Source of the DNA: Gautieria morchelliformis
Lineage: Eukaryota > Basidiomycota > Agaricomycetes > Gomphales > Gomphaceae
Direction of reading: 5' to 3'
DNA: 64,000 nt
Assembly: GCA_015179125.1 (NCBI GenBank)
Contig: WHVA01000166.1
Span: forward strand, 62,001 to 126,000
Shown: piece by piece, positions 1-10,145 of the stretch
How the letters are laid out: each line of letters begins with the position of its first letter
How positions within the stretch are numbered: the stretch's first letter is position 1
The notes under the pieces: generated by a model
Databases searched by the model: none
What the model saw: only the letters and a program-made list of their open reading frames with translations
What the model was told of the DNA's origin: nothing
Program-made: the position numbers and the translations under genes

Positions 1-209
1 TGCAGGGAGTTCCCGACTCCATTGTCTCGGACAGAGACTCAAAATTCACGTCGATCTTCTGGCGTGAGCTCCAGCGACTCATGGGGACTAAGCTCCTCAT
101 GTCAACTGCCTTCCATCCACAAACGGATGGAGCAACCGAGCGGGCAAACCGCTCGATCGGCCAGATATTGCGCGCGGTCGTCAGAGACGATCAGAAGGAT
201 TGGGCAGTG

Positions 210-706
210 TGTAGAGGACAGGAATTATAGGCAGTAGGATGGACTTGTTGCTCAAAAGAATAGACTAGAAAACAATTCACTCTCTCAGTGAATTTAGTGG
301 TCACTGTAAATATATTATACACTACCTAGAAATCAATTCACTACAGAGGATTTCTAGGTTAATAAATCGAAAGAATACTAGACTAATTTACTTGCCTCTC
401 TCAGTGAATTTAGTGGTCACTGAGAGAGGGGGAAATATGTTCCACTGCGCATGTACTACTACCCGGCCCTTTAACGCCCAAGAGCTCGCGCGTCGAAGTC
501 ATTTCAGACTCCGCTGGGTGCAGCTGCTTGTGAAAGTAGGAATAACAAGATGAAATGGAGAGATAAGGAGTGAGTGGAAAATTTCGAAAATAACCAGAGA
601 AATGGATGCATGATACAAGAACAATGTGAGAAGAAATTGAGAAGCCACACAACAAATTGGATATATTATGCTTGATTTTGGTGCAGGAGCATAAATGCAC
701 CCAACA
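210..706 (-). repeat. Solo LTR of the copia family, inserted in gypsy integrase
   Basis: This 497-bp segment is the reverse complement of the LTRs that bound the copia element at 30824-36082, with only a few percent visible divergence. It starts TGTAGAGG and ends CCAACA. It is flanked by an exact 5-bp target duplication, CAGTG (205-209 and 707-711). Integrase coding of the host gypsy element lies on both sides. No internal copia sequence is present, so it arose by LTR-LTR recombination. Confidence 0.95.
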
Positions 707-708
707 CA

Positions 709-1431
709 GTGATATGCCCAATGGTTGAGGTCGCCCTCAACAGCAACGTCAGTGCAACCACAGGATTCGCACCCTTCGAGCTGAACCACGGCTATATGCC
801 GCGGATAGACCTCCCCATAGCCGCGGACACCCCGTTCAAGGGGGTGGCTCAGTTCGCACATCAGGCAAAATGGAACCTGATGGCGGCACACGATGCAATC
901 ATAGAGCATCGAGTGACGCAAATGTTTCATGCAAATAAGAAACGTATGGCGAGCAACAGGTACGCGGCCAACGACCGCGTCTACCTTTCGACACAAAACT
1001 TAACTCTCCCGAAAGGAAGAGCCAGAAAACTAGTCCCGCGGTACATCGGACCATACCGCGTCATGGAGGTTCACAACGACGCCTCGACGGTGACCCTCGA
1101 TCTTCCCGACGAGCTGAAAAGCCATCGCATTTCACCGGTCTTCCATTCCAGCCTCGTACGGCGATACGAAGCTGACAACGACGAATTATTCCCTCGTTGT
1201 GAGGCCAAGTCATTTTATGACTTCGGAGCAAATGACGACGAGGAGTGGCTCGTTGACGAGATTATCGCACATCGATGGATAAACTCGACGGACCTGGAAT
1301 TCCAGGTCCATTGGACCCTAGGTGATGTGACATGGGAACCCATATCGTCCTGCAAGGACCTCGAAGCCCTAGATAGCTACCTAGAGCTTCGGGGGGTGGG
1401 CAAGCCACGCAACCTCCCCAGACGCCGCTAG
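709..1431 (+). CDS. Gypsy integrase C-terminal part with chromodomain (fossil)
   Basis: The translated sequence carries typical Ty3/gypsy integrase C-terminal text: TGFAPFELNHG, then a GPF/Y-like block (VPRYIGPYRV), the HPVF-like motif HRISPVFHSSL, and at the end a chromodomain-like stretch (LEFQVHWTLGDVTWEP). In chromoviruses this C-terminal domain is thought to steer integration to marked chromatin. The integrase core lies upstream at 1-209, across the solo LTR. It belongs to the fossil element at 1-3619. Confidence 0.85.
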   Translation: MICPMVEVALNSNVSATTGFAPFELNHGYMPRIDLPIAADTPFKGVAQFAHQAKWNLMAAHDAIIEHRVTQMFHANKKRMASNRYAANDRVYLSTQNLTLPKGRARKLVPRYIGPYRVMEVHNDASTVTLDLPDELKSHRISPVFHSSLVRRYEADNDELFPRCEAKSFYDFGANDDEEWLVDEIIAHRWINSTDLEFQVHWTLGDVTWEPISSCKDLEALDSYLELRGVGKPRNLPRRR

Positions 1432-1554
1432 ACGCGTCTGTCACGTGCAGACCACGTGACGCGCCGGCCACGGTGCGGTTAAATTTTCACCTCGGATCTT
1501 TCCGAGGGCGCATCGCTTCTTGGAAGCAACCACCACCATCATCTACCCACGAAG

Positions 1555-2382
1555 ATGATACCCCCCAGAGATGGGATGGACGTTGACCCGTCAACGTCCA
1601 CAACGCGGACAACGGCCCCGAGACAAGGGGCCGCTGACATTCTCCGTGCTCCGATAGACCAGGAGCATTGGATGATCGTGGGATGGGAGGACGCCCTCGC
1701 CATCGTCCACCCGGACGATTGTGCAACGTGCGCGGACTATGCCGCGCACCTAAGGGCAGCGACAGGCACCCACAAGGTTAAACTGCAGGACGAGGACATC
1801 GGCGACGCCGTCGATGCGGCGTGGGGATGGCTCCCAAGGGGCATCGTGCGTGACGCGCGAGAAGAGCCCCTCCGGGACGTCAACGACCTCAAAAAAGAGG
1901 TCAAGGAGCTAGAACACGCGGTCGAGGACCGTGACGACGCGCTCGTAACCGAGCACACCAGGATCAAGGAGCTGGAGCAGCAGCTGAGTGCAGCCCAGCT
2001 CCAGGTTACCCTGGTCCACGCTGCCTCAAAAAGGCTGCGACATGACCCAGCCACAGACCCAGTGGCCGGGCCGTCTTCACCTCGCGCGACAGCGCCGTTG
2101 CCGGCACGCGCAACATCGGGGCTCGTGTCCCGATTGTCGGCGCCGACGCCGACCACGACAACAATGGAAGGGCAGAGCGCACCTTCCGACTCTGCGTACG
2201 GCGTCCCTGATGGATGGGACTCCGACTCGTCCGTCTGGAAGGCGTACGACCCCGAATGGGCACAGCGGCTGGCAGAGCAGCCAAAGAAAAAGCGCAAGAA
2301 ATTGCGCGGCTCCCTTCACACCGCCAATGGGCTAGCCATGGCGAAGGAAAGCGCAATCAGTGCTTACCTTGTGGCGTCATAG
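1555..2382 (+). CDS. Accessory coiled-coil ORF downstream of gypsy pol, function unknown
   Basis: A 275-codon open frame begins about 120 bp after the integrase/chromodomain stop, on the same strand and before the polypurine tract. It therefore belongs to the retroelement, not to the host. The start MIPPRDGMDV follows a T- and C-rich leader. A region of about 60 residues (roughly 100-160) rich in E, K, L and Q in heptad spacing predicts a coiled coil, followed by a Pro/Ser/Thr-rich segment and a basic stretch (KKKRKK) near the C-terminus that could act in nuclear import. I do not recognise a catalytic domain. It could be a displaced structural protein or a novel accessory protein. Confidence 0.55.
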   Translation: MIPPRDGMDVDPSTSTTRTTAPRQGAADILRAPIDQEHWMIVGWEDALAIVHPDDCATCADYAAHLRAATGTHKVKLQDEDIGDAVDAAWGWLPRGIVRDAREEPLRDVNDLKKEVKELEHAVEDRDDALVTEHTRIKELEQQLSAAQLQVTLVHAASKRLRHDPATDPVAGPSSPRATAPLPARATSGLVSRLSAPTPTTTTMEGQSAPSDSAYGVPDGWDSDSSVWKAYDPEWAQRLAEQPKKKRKKLRGSLHTANGLAMAKESAISAYLVAS

Positions 2383-2686
2383 TCGCACACCATCCACGAC
2401 CCCGCCCTTCAGCAGCGGATAGCGCAGGTCAATGCCCAGTACATCGGGCCTGGCGTGGCCCTACCTCCGCCGGTGGGGACAGTTGAGTCAGTTCATCCTC
2501 CCTACCCGGGGGAGGGAAGGCTCATCCCACTCGGAGATCCACCGATCTCTGAGACGGGCCTCCTACCACGACCGGTAGGAAAGGCCCAACAACGTCGTAC
2601 CCAATGGTATGATGTCTGCCCGCTCAGCCAACCCCGATTCATCGAACTCATAGCGCGGGCAAAAGAAACGCCACAGATCACGCGAG

Positions 2687-3238
2687 ATGATCGGCGTCTT
2701 CAAACACATCGAGCGTGAACAACGCGCTCGCAATCCCAAAAGGGATTGTCTCGTGATAGCAGGCAGTACCCCGCACGATATCGCGGCCAGCCTGAAGGGT
2801 TGGATACACAACCCTGAAGGAATCCCCTCCGCCATCCGTGACAACGCGGATGGCACCTTCAACCTAGATGACATGGACGTCTGGATGTGGTTGAAGGCCC
2901 TTGCGCCCCGGGTCAAAGGGGTCGCATCACCACTCAGGGCGAGGCTACTCGACCTCTTCAGCTCGACTGACCAATGGTCGAGCCTCGTCGACGCCAGGGA
3001 AGTGCTGACACCTCAGAGCACCACCCTGCGGCTCTCGATCACAGGCCCATTCCCTGTGGAGGGCCGAGCCGTCCCCGACATCCCACTCGTGGAGATCGCG
3101 AGATGGCTGGCCCGCTACGCGGGGGTCACTCGCGAGCGGCATGCATTGAACATTACGTTCAGCGCAGTATCACCGGCGCGGCATTCAGCGCTGCCGCCCG
3201 TGAAGGCCAACAAAAGGTCATCGAGACCAGTCATGTGA
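2687..3238 (+). CDS. Second accessory ORF of the gypsy element, function unknown
   Basis: A 183-codon frame (IGVFKHIEREQRA..., DDMDVWMWLKALAP...) follows the coiled-coil ORF within the element. Coding-like composition begins upstream in another frame (2455-2718) and continues downstream (3240-3536), so this is one part of a larger decayed coding region. No known domain is recognised. Its place between pol and the polypurine tract on the pol strand says it was transcribed with the retroelement or from a subgenomic promoter. Confidence 0.45.
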   Translation: MIGVFKHIEREQRARNPKRDCLVIAGSTPHDIAASLKGWIHNPEGIPSAIRDNADGTFNLDDMDVWMWLKALAPRVKGVASPLRARLLDLFSSTDQWSSLVDAREVLTPQSTTLRLSITGPFPVEGRAVPDIPLVEIARWLARYAGVTRERHALNITFSAVSPARHSALPPVKANKRSSRPVM

Positions 3239-3560
3239 GGGCCGCGGTGCCGCGACCCCTCACTCACACTCAGCTCGACCGAGAGCTGGCACGCTTCCGG
3301 CCCCCCCCCCTCAAACGGAGGACCCGGCCGTCGAGGCTATGCTCCGCAAGGACACGGGCCCCAGCGCCCCAGCAGAGACCGCCACCAGTGGTGAGGCCGA
3401 CCAGCCTCACCCAATCACCACTGACGACGCGGAGATGCCCCCGGAGGAGCCACGTGCTCCTCCAGCCCCGTACGACGGCGTCGTCATCATATCGGCCACT
3501 CTAGAGGACGCCCTCATGGACGACCTCTATGAGTAGTAATTCACCCCTATAGTTATCTAT

Positions 3561-3572
3561 AGAGGGGGAGGG
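3561..3572 (+). other. Polypurine tract before putative 3' LTR
   Basis: A run of A and G (AGAGGGGGAGGG) is followed directly by TGTAAATA, the pattern expected where plus-strand DNA synthesis of a retroelement starts beside its 3' LTR. Only about 47 bp of that LTR remain before the MITE. Confidence 0.55.
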
Positions 3573-3619
3573 TGTAAATAACCCATGTATCTACATGTAC
3601 ATTAGTTATTACATAATCC

Positions 3620-4049
3620 CAGTGGGCCCCTTAGGGACCCACTGTACAGTTTATGCGTGGGAACCGGCCAGCGGTCCCCATCGCATCTTACTCTTACCTG
3701 TCACTACGTAGCATTCAGAATACCACTCATTGGTCAAGTTCTGTTGTGCCCTTGTGATACAAGTCTTAAGATCGACATCCTTTACACCGTCAGAGTAGCG
3801 GTCTTTTTCAAGACACTGCCGAAAACACAGTCCAGCTGTTTGCTGGGCAAACAGCCAATGGAATCTCAAAAAAGTGTAAAGGAGTAAACTTAGAGCCTTG
3901 TGGGTATCACAAGAGCAGCAGAGATCGACCAAGCTGTGGGATTCTGATGCTACGTAGTGACGGTTTACAAGGTAAGTTAAGCTGGGGAACCGCCGGCGGT
4001 TCCCACGCACTACTATACGGTGGGGTCTTGTGGACCCCCCCCCCCTCTG
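3620..4049. mobile_element. Foldback MITE (non-autonomous DNA transposon)
   Basis: The 430-bp element is nearly one long imperfect inverted repeat. The left arm reads CAGTGGGCCCC, then GCGTGGGAACCG, then GTCACTACGTAGCAT; the right arm gives the reverse complement of the same blocks in the same order, ending CCCTCTG. A 5-bp duplication AATCC flanks it (3615-3619 and 4050-4054). No gene is inside. The inner arms diverge more than the tips. The superfamily is not certain; a CAGTG-type terminus recalls hAT elements, but those make 8-bp duplications. Confidence 0.7.
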
Positions 4050-4079
4050 AATCCACTTCTTTACACCACCTCACACCCC

Positions 4080-6864
4080 ATGATCGAAGCTGACCTTGCT
4101 TCCTCCATCTCTACAAACCGACCAGATGTGACGCGACCTGCTCCACAAACCCCCAGGAATATGGAGGCATTTCCCGGACCGGCAGGTGAGGTCCATACAC
4201 ACGGGACCACTCGTTTCGACCTCCTTCATGAAACGTGGCATGACCCTGAGCAGTCGCTTTACGAGCCATTTTTGGATCAGGATGAATGGGAGCTTGCGCA
4301 GACACTCATGCCCAGTGGTATGAGTTTTAACCACATGGACAAACTGCTCAAACTGCCAATAGTGAGTTGAGTTCCCATAGGCTCGCAGCCCAACCACTAA
4401 CTCACCTCTGTCTAGATGACAACACGCACGCAGACCTCTTTCACCGACAAGCGCACACTTCTCAACAAGGTCGACGCACTGCCCACCGGCGGACCAGAGT
4501 TTCTTTGTGAAACTATCACGGTGCATGGCGATGTCAAGGATGCGAATGGGGAATCTATGACAGAAGAACTTGAACTGTTCTACAGGGATCCAGTCGAATG
4601 CATCCGTGAACTCATGGGCAACCCCGCCTTCCATGACTCGCTCCATTACGTGCCAGAACGTGTCTTTGAGGATAAAAAAAGGACCAAACGCATCTACAAT
4701 GAGATGTGGATGGCCAATTGGTGGTGGGATCTCCAGGCAAGTCCAATGATCATGATAAAGGTCCTGAGAGCTCACCCTTGCTGGAATCACAGTCCAAACT
4801 CCCTGCCAGGGCCACAATATGCCCTGTCATCCTGGTCTCAGACAAGATGCGGCTCTCCCAGTTCAGTGGGGACAAGGCGGCATGGCCTGTGTATCTGACG
4901 ATTGGGAACATCCCAAAGGCCACACGTCGCAAAGTGTCCGCACGTGCGAACATCCTCCTTGGATATCTCCCAATATCCAAGCTGAAGTGTTTCTCTGCTG
5001 GCACACGCAAGGCCCAGGGGTCGCAACCTTTCCACTACTGTATGTGCACAATCCTCTCACGGATGGTCGTTGCCGGTGCGAGTGGAGTAGATATTCTTTG
5101 CGCAGATGGTGGCATCCGAAAGGTATTCCCGATTCTTGCTGCTTATGTTGCCGATTTCCCGGAGCAGGCCCTTGTTGCTTGTGTCAAAGAAAACTGGTGT
5201 CCAATCTGCAAGTGCTACCCTGAGGATCGTGGGGACCCCCTTGCCACCATTTTCGCAGACGACCCTGGCACCCTTATTCGATGTCCGGCAGATCACATGC
5301 AACACATCAACACCAACAGTGCTGATGAGGCTGGTCCCCGTGACGACGTGGGCATCCGTGAGGTCAGGCAGCCATTCTGGGAAATTCTCCCTCACTGTGA
5401 TATTTTCCGCTGCTTGACCCCTAAATCCTACACCCCAATTGCACAAAGGAGTATTCAAGGACCATTTGTGCTCCTGGTGCATGAAGGTAGCCACTCACCC
5501 TGAAACTGATGCACATTTCCAGGCCGTCCCGAGTCACCCCAGTGTCCGTCACTTCAAGAAGGGAATCTCAAGCATCAGCCAGTGGTCAGGCACGGAGTAC
5601 AAGAATATGGAGAAAGTGTTCGTGGGCTTGATGGCCGGTGCACTCCCACCTCAAGCTCTCAAGGCGGCACGGGCTGTCCTGGATTTTGTTTACCTGTCAC
5701 AATATCCCTCACACACGACTACCACCTTGAACTGCCTCCAAGATGCCCTCAACCGCTTCCACTGTTACAAAGAAGCTTTCGTACACAGCAAGATTCGAGA
5801 TCATTTTCAAATTCCCAAGCTACACATGATAGAACACTATGTTGAGTCTATCATGTCTTGGGGGACCGCCGACGGCTTCAACACCGAATTGCCAGAGAGA
5901 CTGCACATCGACTTCTCTAAAGTTGGTTACCGTGCCAGCAGTCCTAAGGACTTCATAATCCAGATGACCTGATGGCTTACTAGACAAGAAAAAATCCATT
6001 CCTTCAGCAGCTTCCTATCATCTCACTCCCCAGATGAACCTGATGTGGATGACAAAGATTGCAAAATCTTGGCCGTTTGGTGTGTTTCATCCCAGCGTCA
6101 ACTGCCACACCACCAGCATCAGCAAGTGGACCAGAGGACACAGTGGGCCAAACATACCACATTGCTAAATGTCCCAGCTTCCTGAACACCAGTGTGTCGA
6201 GGATTATCAATGAATTCGGTGCAACCGAGTTTATCCCTGCGCTGACTGCTTTCCTCAGGTTTTACCTTCCCAGGTGTACCTTGGATCTCAGCGTTTATAC
6301 ACGGCTCCCCGTGTATAAACGCATTAGCTTTATGCTCCGTTCAATCCAACAAATTGACGATACCGTGATCAAAGATGTCGTCCGAGCTACGCCCTGAGTG
6401 CCACACCGCGGCAGGACCCCTGAAGTCCCAGAACACTTTGATACAGTGCTGATCCATTATGGCACGAATGCGCAAGAGACTGGTGCATTAGGTGAGTCCC
6501 GATGCATAACTCTGTGTGTATGGATTCGCTCACCCACTTAGGTTATCGCGTCGGGCGAGTACGGACGATCTTCCGGCTGCCCTCTCATATCGAATACCCG
6601 CACCCACTCGTGTACGTTGAATGGTATACCGAGTTTCGACAACCATCCACTGGTGTAGACATGTACACCGTGTCACCCACCCAAGGCAAAGGCCATGCGG
6701 CCATCGTGAGCGTCCAATCGATTCGCCGCAGCTGCCATTTAATACCTCAATTTGGCGAAAAGATTGATCATACCATGACTACCGAGAATTCATTGGAGTG
6801 TTCCAAGCAGTTTTATGTTAGCGAGTTCACAGATTTGTATACTTACCAGTTTTTTAATGATTAG
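4080..6864 (+). pseudogene. Plavaka-type transposase (decayed DNA transposon)
   Basis: Matches the basidiomycete Plavaka transposase family. The N-terminus ends in an intron at 4362-4415. Next comes a RDPVECIRELMGNP block with NWWWDLQ, a GC-AG intron at 4737-4792, then the catalytic-fold motifs CPVILVSDK, AWPVYLTIGNI, the Cys-rich ENWCPICKCY, LHKGVFKDHL-like text and MPSHP-like text. The C-terminal RVGRVRTIFRLP and the FYVSEF block follow an intron at 6492-6541. Decay: at least one frame shift around 5420-5440, where the conserved PD.LHQLHKG block changes frame; TGA (5970-5972) where the family has Arg (QMT-R-WL); and a further frame break around 5980-6060. Terminal repeats were not identified. 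The ATG at 4080 lies just outside the MITE. Confidence 0.85.
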
Positions 6865-7329
6865 TTCAATGACTATTCAAGTTAAGTTTGGCAAAGTTCA
6901 GTTGAATTGTACTACTGGTCAACTAGTAGTACATGCTGGTTGACTTGTAGCATCTGTGTCGGACAGAAGAGCGAGCTTCCATGGGGGCCCAGGCGCCCCG
7001 GGGAGCACCAACTATCGTAGCTGCCAGGCCACCATAGCCTCATGGGCGCGCAATGGAGACTATAGTGAGCAGGGCTGGGGGTATGGGGTCACTCCCGCGC
7101 TATGAAGGCATGCCCGACGAACCTATAGATAGGAGCACACGTGAGAGCGTGCGGTCGAAATATACACCGCGGCCGAGCCGATAAATATAGGTCCGGGCTC
7201 TCGGGCAAATGCGGTTTTTCCTAATGGAGACTCGAAAATGGATGGACCTCCCCGGTCAATCATATAATTTTATCCCTGCTCTTATAGCTATTACGCTGGA
7301 CGTTTCGGCTAGATCCGTCGGAAAAACGT

Positions 7330-7356
7330 GTATGAATCATTCCGAATGATTCATAC
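7330..7356. repeat. Perfect 13-bp inverted repeat with 1-nt centre
   Basis: GTATGAATCATTC and its exact reverse complement are separated by a single C. It could be a binding site for a dimeric protein or a remnant of a terminal inverted repeat. There is no gene directly next to it. Confidence 0.7.
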
Positions 7357-7818
7357 AGGCCTTCTTATCCAATGTCATTCACTCAAATACGTGTGCTGGT
7401 TCCAGGGCCTCGTTCCTGAGGCACTCTCTGCTTGCACGAACAAGGGTATTTAGCATGCGGGCAGATTCACTATATCTTACGCCTCCACAAATTTAAAAGA
7501 AGAAAAAAATATAAGAACAAATTTTTGACGAGCTTTTTCTTTATTGTTTTTGCCCTGAACTGTAAGTCTGAATAATTTCCCCCGTGCAGTAGGCTCCCCT
7601 GATTCCCTCCTGTCTTTGTTGTCGTTTTCAAGCCGCCTTTACACTTATTCAATGTCATTCACCACAAATTTAAAAGAAGAGAAAAAGATTTTTTTTTGAC
7701 TCGCGCCTTTGCGCGATCACTGCCTTTGCGCGTCATGTGGTTCCCCGCACGCGAATTCATTATGTAATTTTCCCAAACAGGAAGGTAGTACCGTACCTTG
7801 TTGGGCTTACTTTCCTAG

Positions 7819-7923
7819 TTCAGTTCACCTTCCTGTCTGCTCAGCGCAGCTTCCTCTATGCTCAATTCACCATCCTCTATGCTCAATTCACCATCCTCTC
7901 TGCTCAGCTCACCATCCTCTCTT
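7819..7923 (+). repeat. Minisatellite, five units of 21 bp
   Basis: Five head-to-tail 21-bp units of the form CTCARTTCACCATCCTCTMTG, the middle ones nearly identical and the outer ones diverged. Pyrimidine-rich on the plus strand. It lies about 0.8 kb upstream of the F-box gene. Confidence 0.9.
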
Positions 7924-8403
7924 TCATTTGTCTACCGTGTCCTTAAACCGCCAGCTCTCAAAATGCGATATTTGTAAGATTGTGCTTGCCTATTGTGCGC
8001 TTTGCCTATTGTTACATAACCAAGGTCGTTTATCGCCTCACCCCCTGCCTCACAAAGGGCTCTCCAATTGGAAATCATGGGAAAGCTGCAGGCACCAGGC
8101 ATCTTTGTCTTATTGATACTTCCCGAGACACACTCCCCCGTGCCACTTCCACGGCATATTTCCAGAGTAAGGGGTCTGCGGTATCGGCCCCTTACTCCAG
8201 TCGCTCAGCCGCCGCTGAATTCCTCCTCATGTTTATTGAGACCGCGTCAATTTTCCATCCCTTTGCCGCTTATTCTCCTGGTGCTTTATGTTGTCCTATC
8301 GGTATGCGTTACCCCTACGCTCTCTTCCCATGAAGTTCCGCTGAAATTTCACTCGCCTAACACAACGTTTGTACGGTGCGCAGCCCGTTGCGCGCTGCAG
8401 GCT

Positions 8404-8409
8404 TATATA
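8404..8409 (+). promoter_or_regulatory. Possible TATA box of the F-box gene
   Basis: TATATA lies in a GC-moderate stretch about 190 bp before the first ATG (8594) and 320 bp before the likely start (8725). Pyrimidine-rich sequence follows it, as in many fungal core promoters. Support is positional only. Confidence 0.35.
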
Positions 8410-8724
8410 GGAGTCCCGCGACACGTCCGCATCCTATTTAGCGACCTCCTCGCACACGCAACGTACCCCTTTTGACTCTCTTTCCGCACGCGCACTGACT
8501 TTGCACAGTCTTTCGCTCTATTCGCAGGGATTTAGGACTACGGATAGTCATCCACTGTGAGTGTGAGTACATACTGATACAAATCCAATCAAGATGTCTA
8601 AGGCACGTTACACCTCAGGTAATTGAGCTCCCGGATCCCAGCCATTAGCTTCGCCGTTCAGCGTCAAGCCAACGTTTCCCATTCCGAGGTCAACGCCACT
8701 ACCACTGCAATCCTGCAAACAACC

Positions 8725-10023
8725 ATGGATATTCTAGCCCTAGAACTCATCGATGAAATTATCGGTCACGTTGACGAGAAGGACGGTCTTAGGCGCTTTG
8801 ACCTGCGCACCTGCTCGCTGGTTTGCCGTTTTTGGGTTCCCTCAAGCCAACGTCGCCTTTTTCACCGCATAGAGTTTAAGCATCCAAGATGGGAGTATCG
8901 CGAGCTGCATGCAGAAATCCGGCGACTGGATCAGGTTCTACTCAACTCATCCCATCTTGCCAATTACATCCAAGTGCTGAAGCTACCTGACATGTCATGC
9001 GTTTCACGCTTTACAGATGTGCAAGGGGTAGATGTACCACTCTCCCCATTATTGCCCAAACTCACCCAGGTGCAGAAAATCGAAATTGAAGGCCTGGCTT
9101 GGAACGACCTGCCAAGAGATTTAAGACAATCGCTTTGCCAGCTACTCGAGCTGCCCTCGATGACGTCTGTATGCCTCTATAGGGCTCAATTCAATTGCAT
9201 GGATGACTTCATGAACTTTATAAATCATGCCAGAAGCCTAACACGCCTCTTCCTACATGAAGACGCCACGTGGCGGATGTCTCATAATCCCGTGGCGCTG
9301 GAAGACACCCAAGCGGACGACAATAAACAGTTCGAGCGGTGTTGCATTTCTCGCCTGGATATGAGGTTCAGGTACAGCAATTTCGCATCTGTTACCTGGC
9401 TCCTTGGACCTCGATCACATTTGGACGTATCGTACATCCATACACTGCACACATGCCTCCCTCCTGAGGCCAAAGATGACAGTTTCAACCGGCTACTTTG
9501 CGCCATCGGCAGCTCACTCAAGCATCTCTTTATTTCCCTGCCATGTCCGTGTGAGTGACCCCCTGTTTGATTAAACTGAAAACCTTTGCCTGACTCGAGA
9601 ACAAAAGCCTCGGTCCCCATCGATCTGGCGTTCAATGTGAACATTGAAATCTTAAGCCTGGTGAACATGGATATGCAAAGTGGCAGCCTATACGCCTTAG
9701 GGAAGGTCCTGTCTACCATCAGTGCATCCAACCATATACATCATATGGAATTGCGTATGGATAAATTCTGTGGCAGCACGCAGGTGGATTTGGCGGCTTT
9801 GGACGAAGTGTACAGCGTCCTTGCGGGACCTCTACTCCAGTTTCTGCGGGTGCTACACATCAATATTATGAGTTCCCATGGCTACAATTATGAGCGGGCA
9901 GTTGAGGTGAGTAGGGACATGGTTGCCGCACATCCGTTATTAGCAACACGAGGCGCTAGGGTGTCCCACTGTGACCTAATGCATTACCAGTGCGTATTTT
10001 GTTCGGATGACTTCTGTAATTAA
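8725..10023 (+). CDS. F-box-like protein, two exons
   Basis: Exons 8725-9550 and 9608-10023 join in phase across a 57-nt GTGAGT...AAAAG intron with a CTGAC branch point, giving about 413 residues. The N-terminus (LALELIDEIIGHVD..., CSLVCRFWVPSSQRRLF) is the F-box of the large agaricomycete F-box/leucine-rich-repeat-like family. These are expected to hold substrates for SCF ubiquitin ligases by contacting Skp1 through the F-box; the target is unknown. The remaining ~350 residues fit the usual degenerate repeat region. Start: ATG 8725 has an ACC context. An alternative start at 8594 joins through a 50-nt intron (8619-8668) in frame, adding about 19 residues; otherwise 8594-8626 is a 10-codon upstream ORF. 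No disabling change was seen. Probably a host gene. Confidence 0.85.
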
Positions 10024-10145
10024 GCTGATTGTCTAAGGATATGGATATAATCGGCACTTACATGAACATTTCTATGAGTGGACACCTCAATTACCTGTTG
10101 CTTAGGTTCCTATAGCGTAAGGAGCAGCTGGAAGAAGCACACTAG

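Larger units (their letters stand above)
1..3619 (+). mobile_element. Ty3/gypsy chromodomain retrotransposon, 3' part (fossil)
   Basis: Only the 3' part lies in the window. In order it shows the end of an integrase core (HPQTDG and ERANR motifs near 110-160), the integrase C-terminal region, a chromodomain-like end (about 1225-1420), two further coding stretches on the same strand, a polypurine tract at 3561-3572, and what looks like the start of the 3' LTR at 3573 (TGTAAATA...). A solo copia LTR sits in the integrase and a MITE cuts off the LTR at 3620. The element is broken, with the LTR insertion and a few frame breaks. It is older than the copia LTR. Integrase and chromodomain are well supported; the LTR start is inferred from the PPT-TG junction alone. 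Confidence 0.85.
6865..8590. other. Gene-free stretch with a palindrome and a minisatellite
   Basis: No convincing coding sequence; the overlapping open frames at 7709-8475 in all three plus frames have no domain character. The stretch holds a perfect palindrome (7330-7356), a duplicated A-rich motif (ACAAATTTAAAAGAAGA at about 7488 and 7669), a duplicated motif (AATGTCATTCAC at about 7370 and 7651), and a minisatellite (7819-7923). The 3' end of the Plavaka element must lie in its first part but I could not place it. Confidence 0.6.

Noticed and set aside
3651-4010. Open frames on both strands within the foldback MITE
   Set aside because: They are chance frames in a palindromic sequence; the two strands give mirror frames and no family text.
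3620-4049. Reading the foldback as the 5' terminal repeat of the Plavaka element
   Set aside because: It has its own flanking AATCC duplication and no matching repeat was seen after the Plavaka stop.
7709-8475. Overlapping open frames in three frames upstream of the F-box gene
   Set aside because: They are partly minisatellite-derived, overlap each other, and show no protein-like conservation or splice logic.
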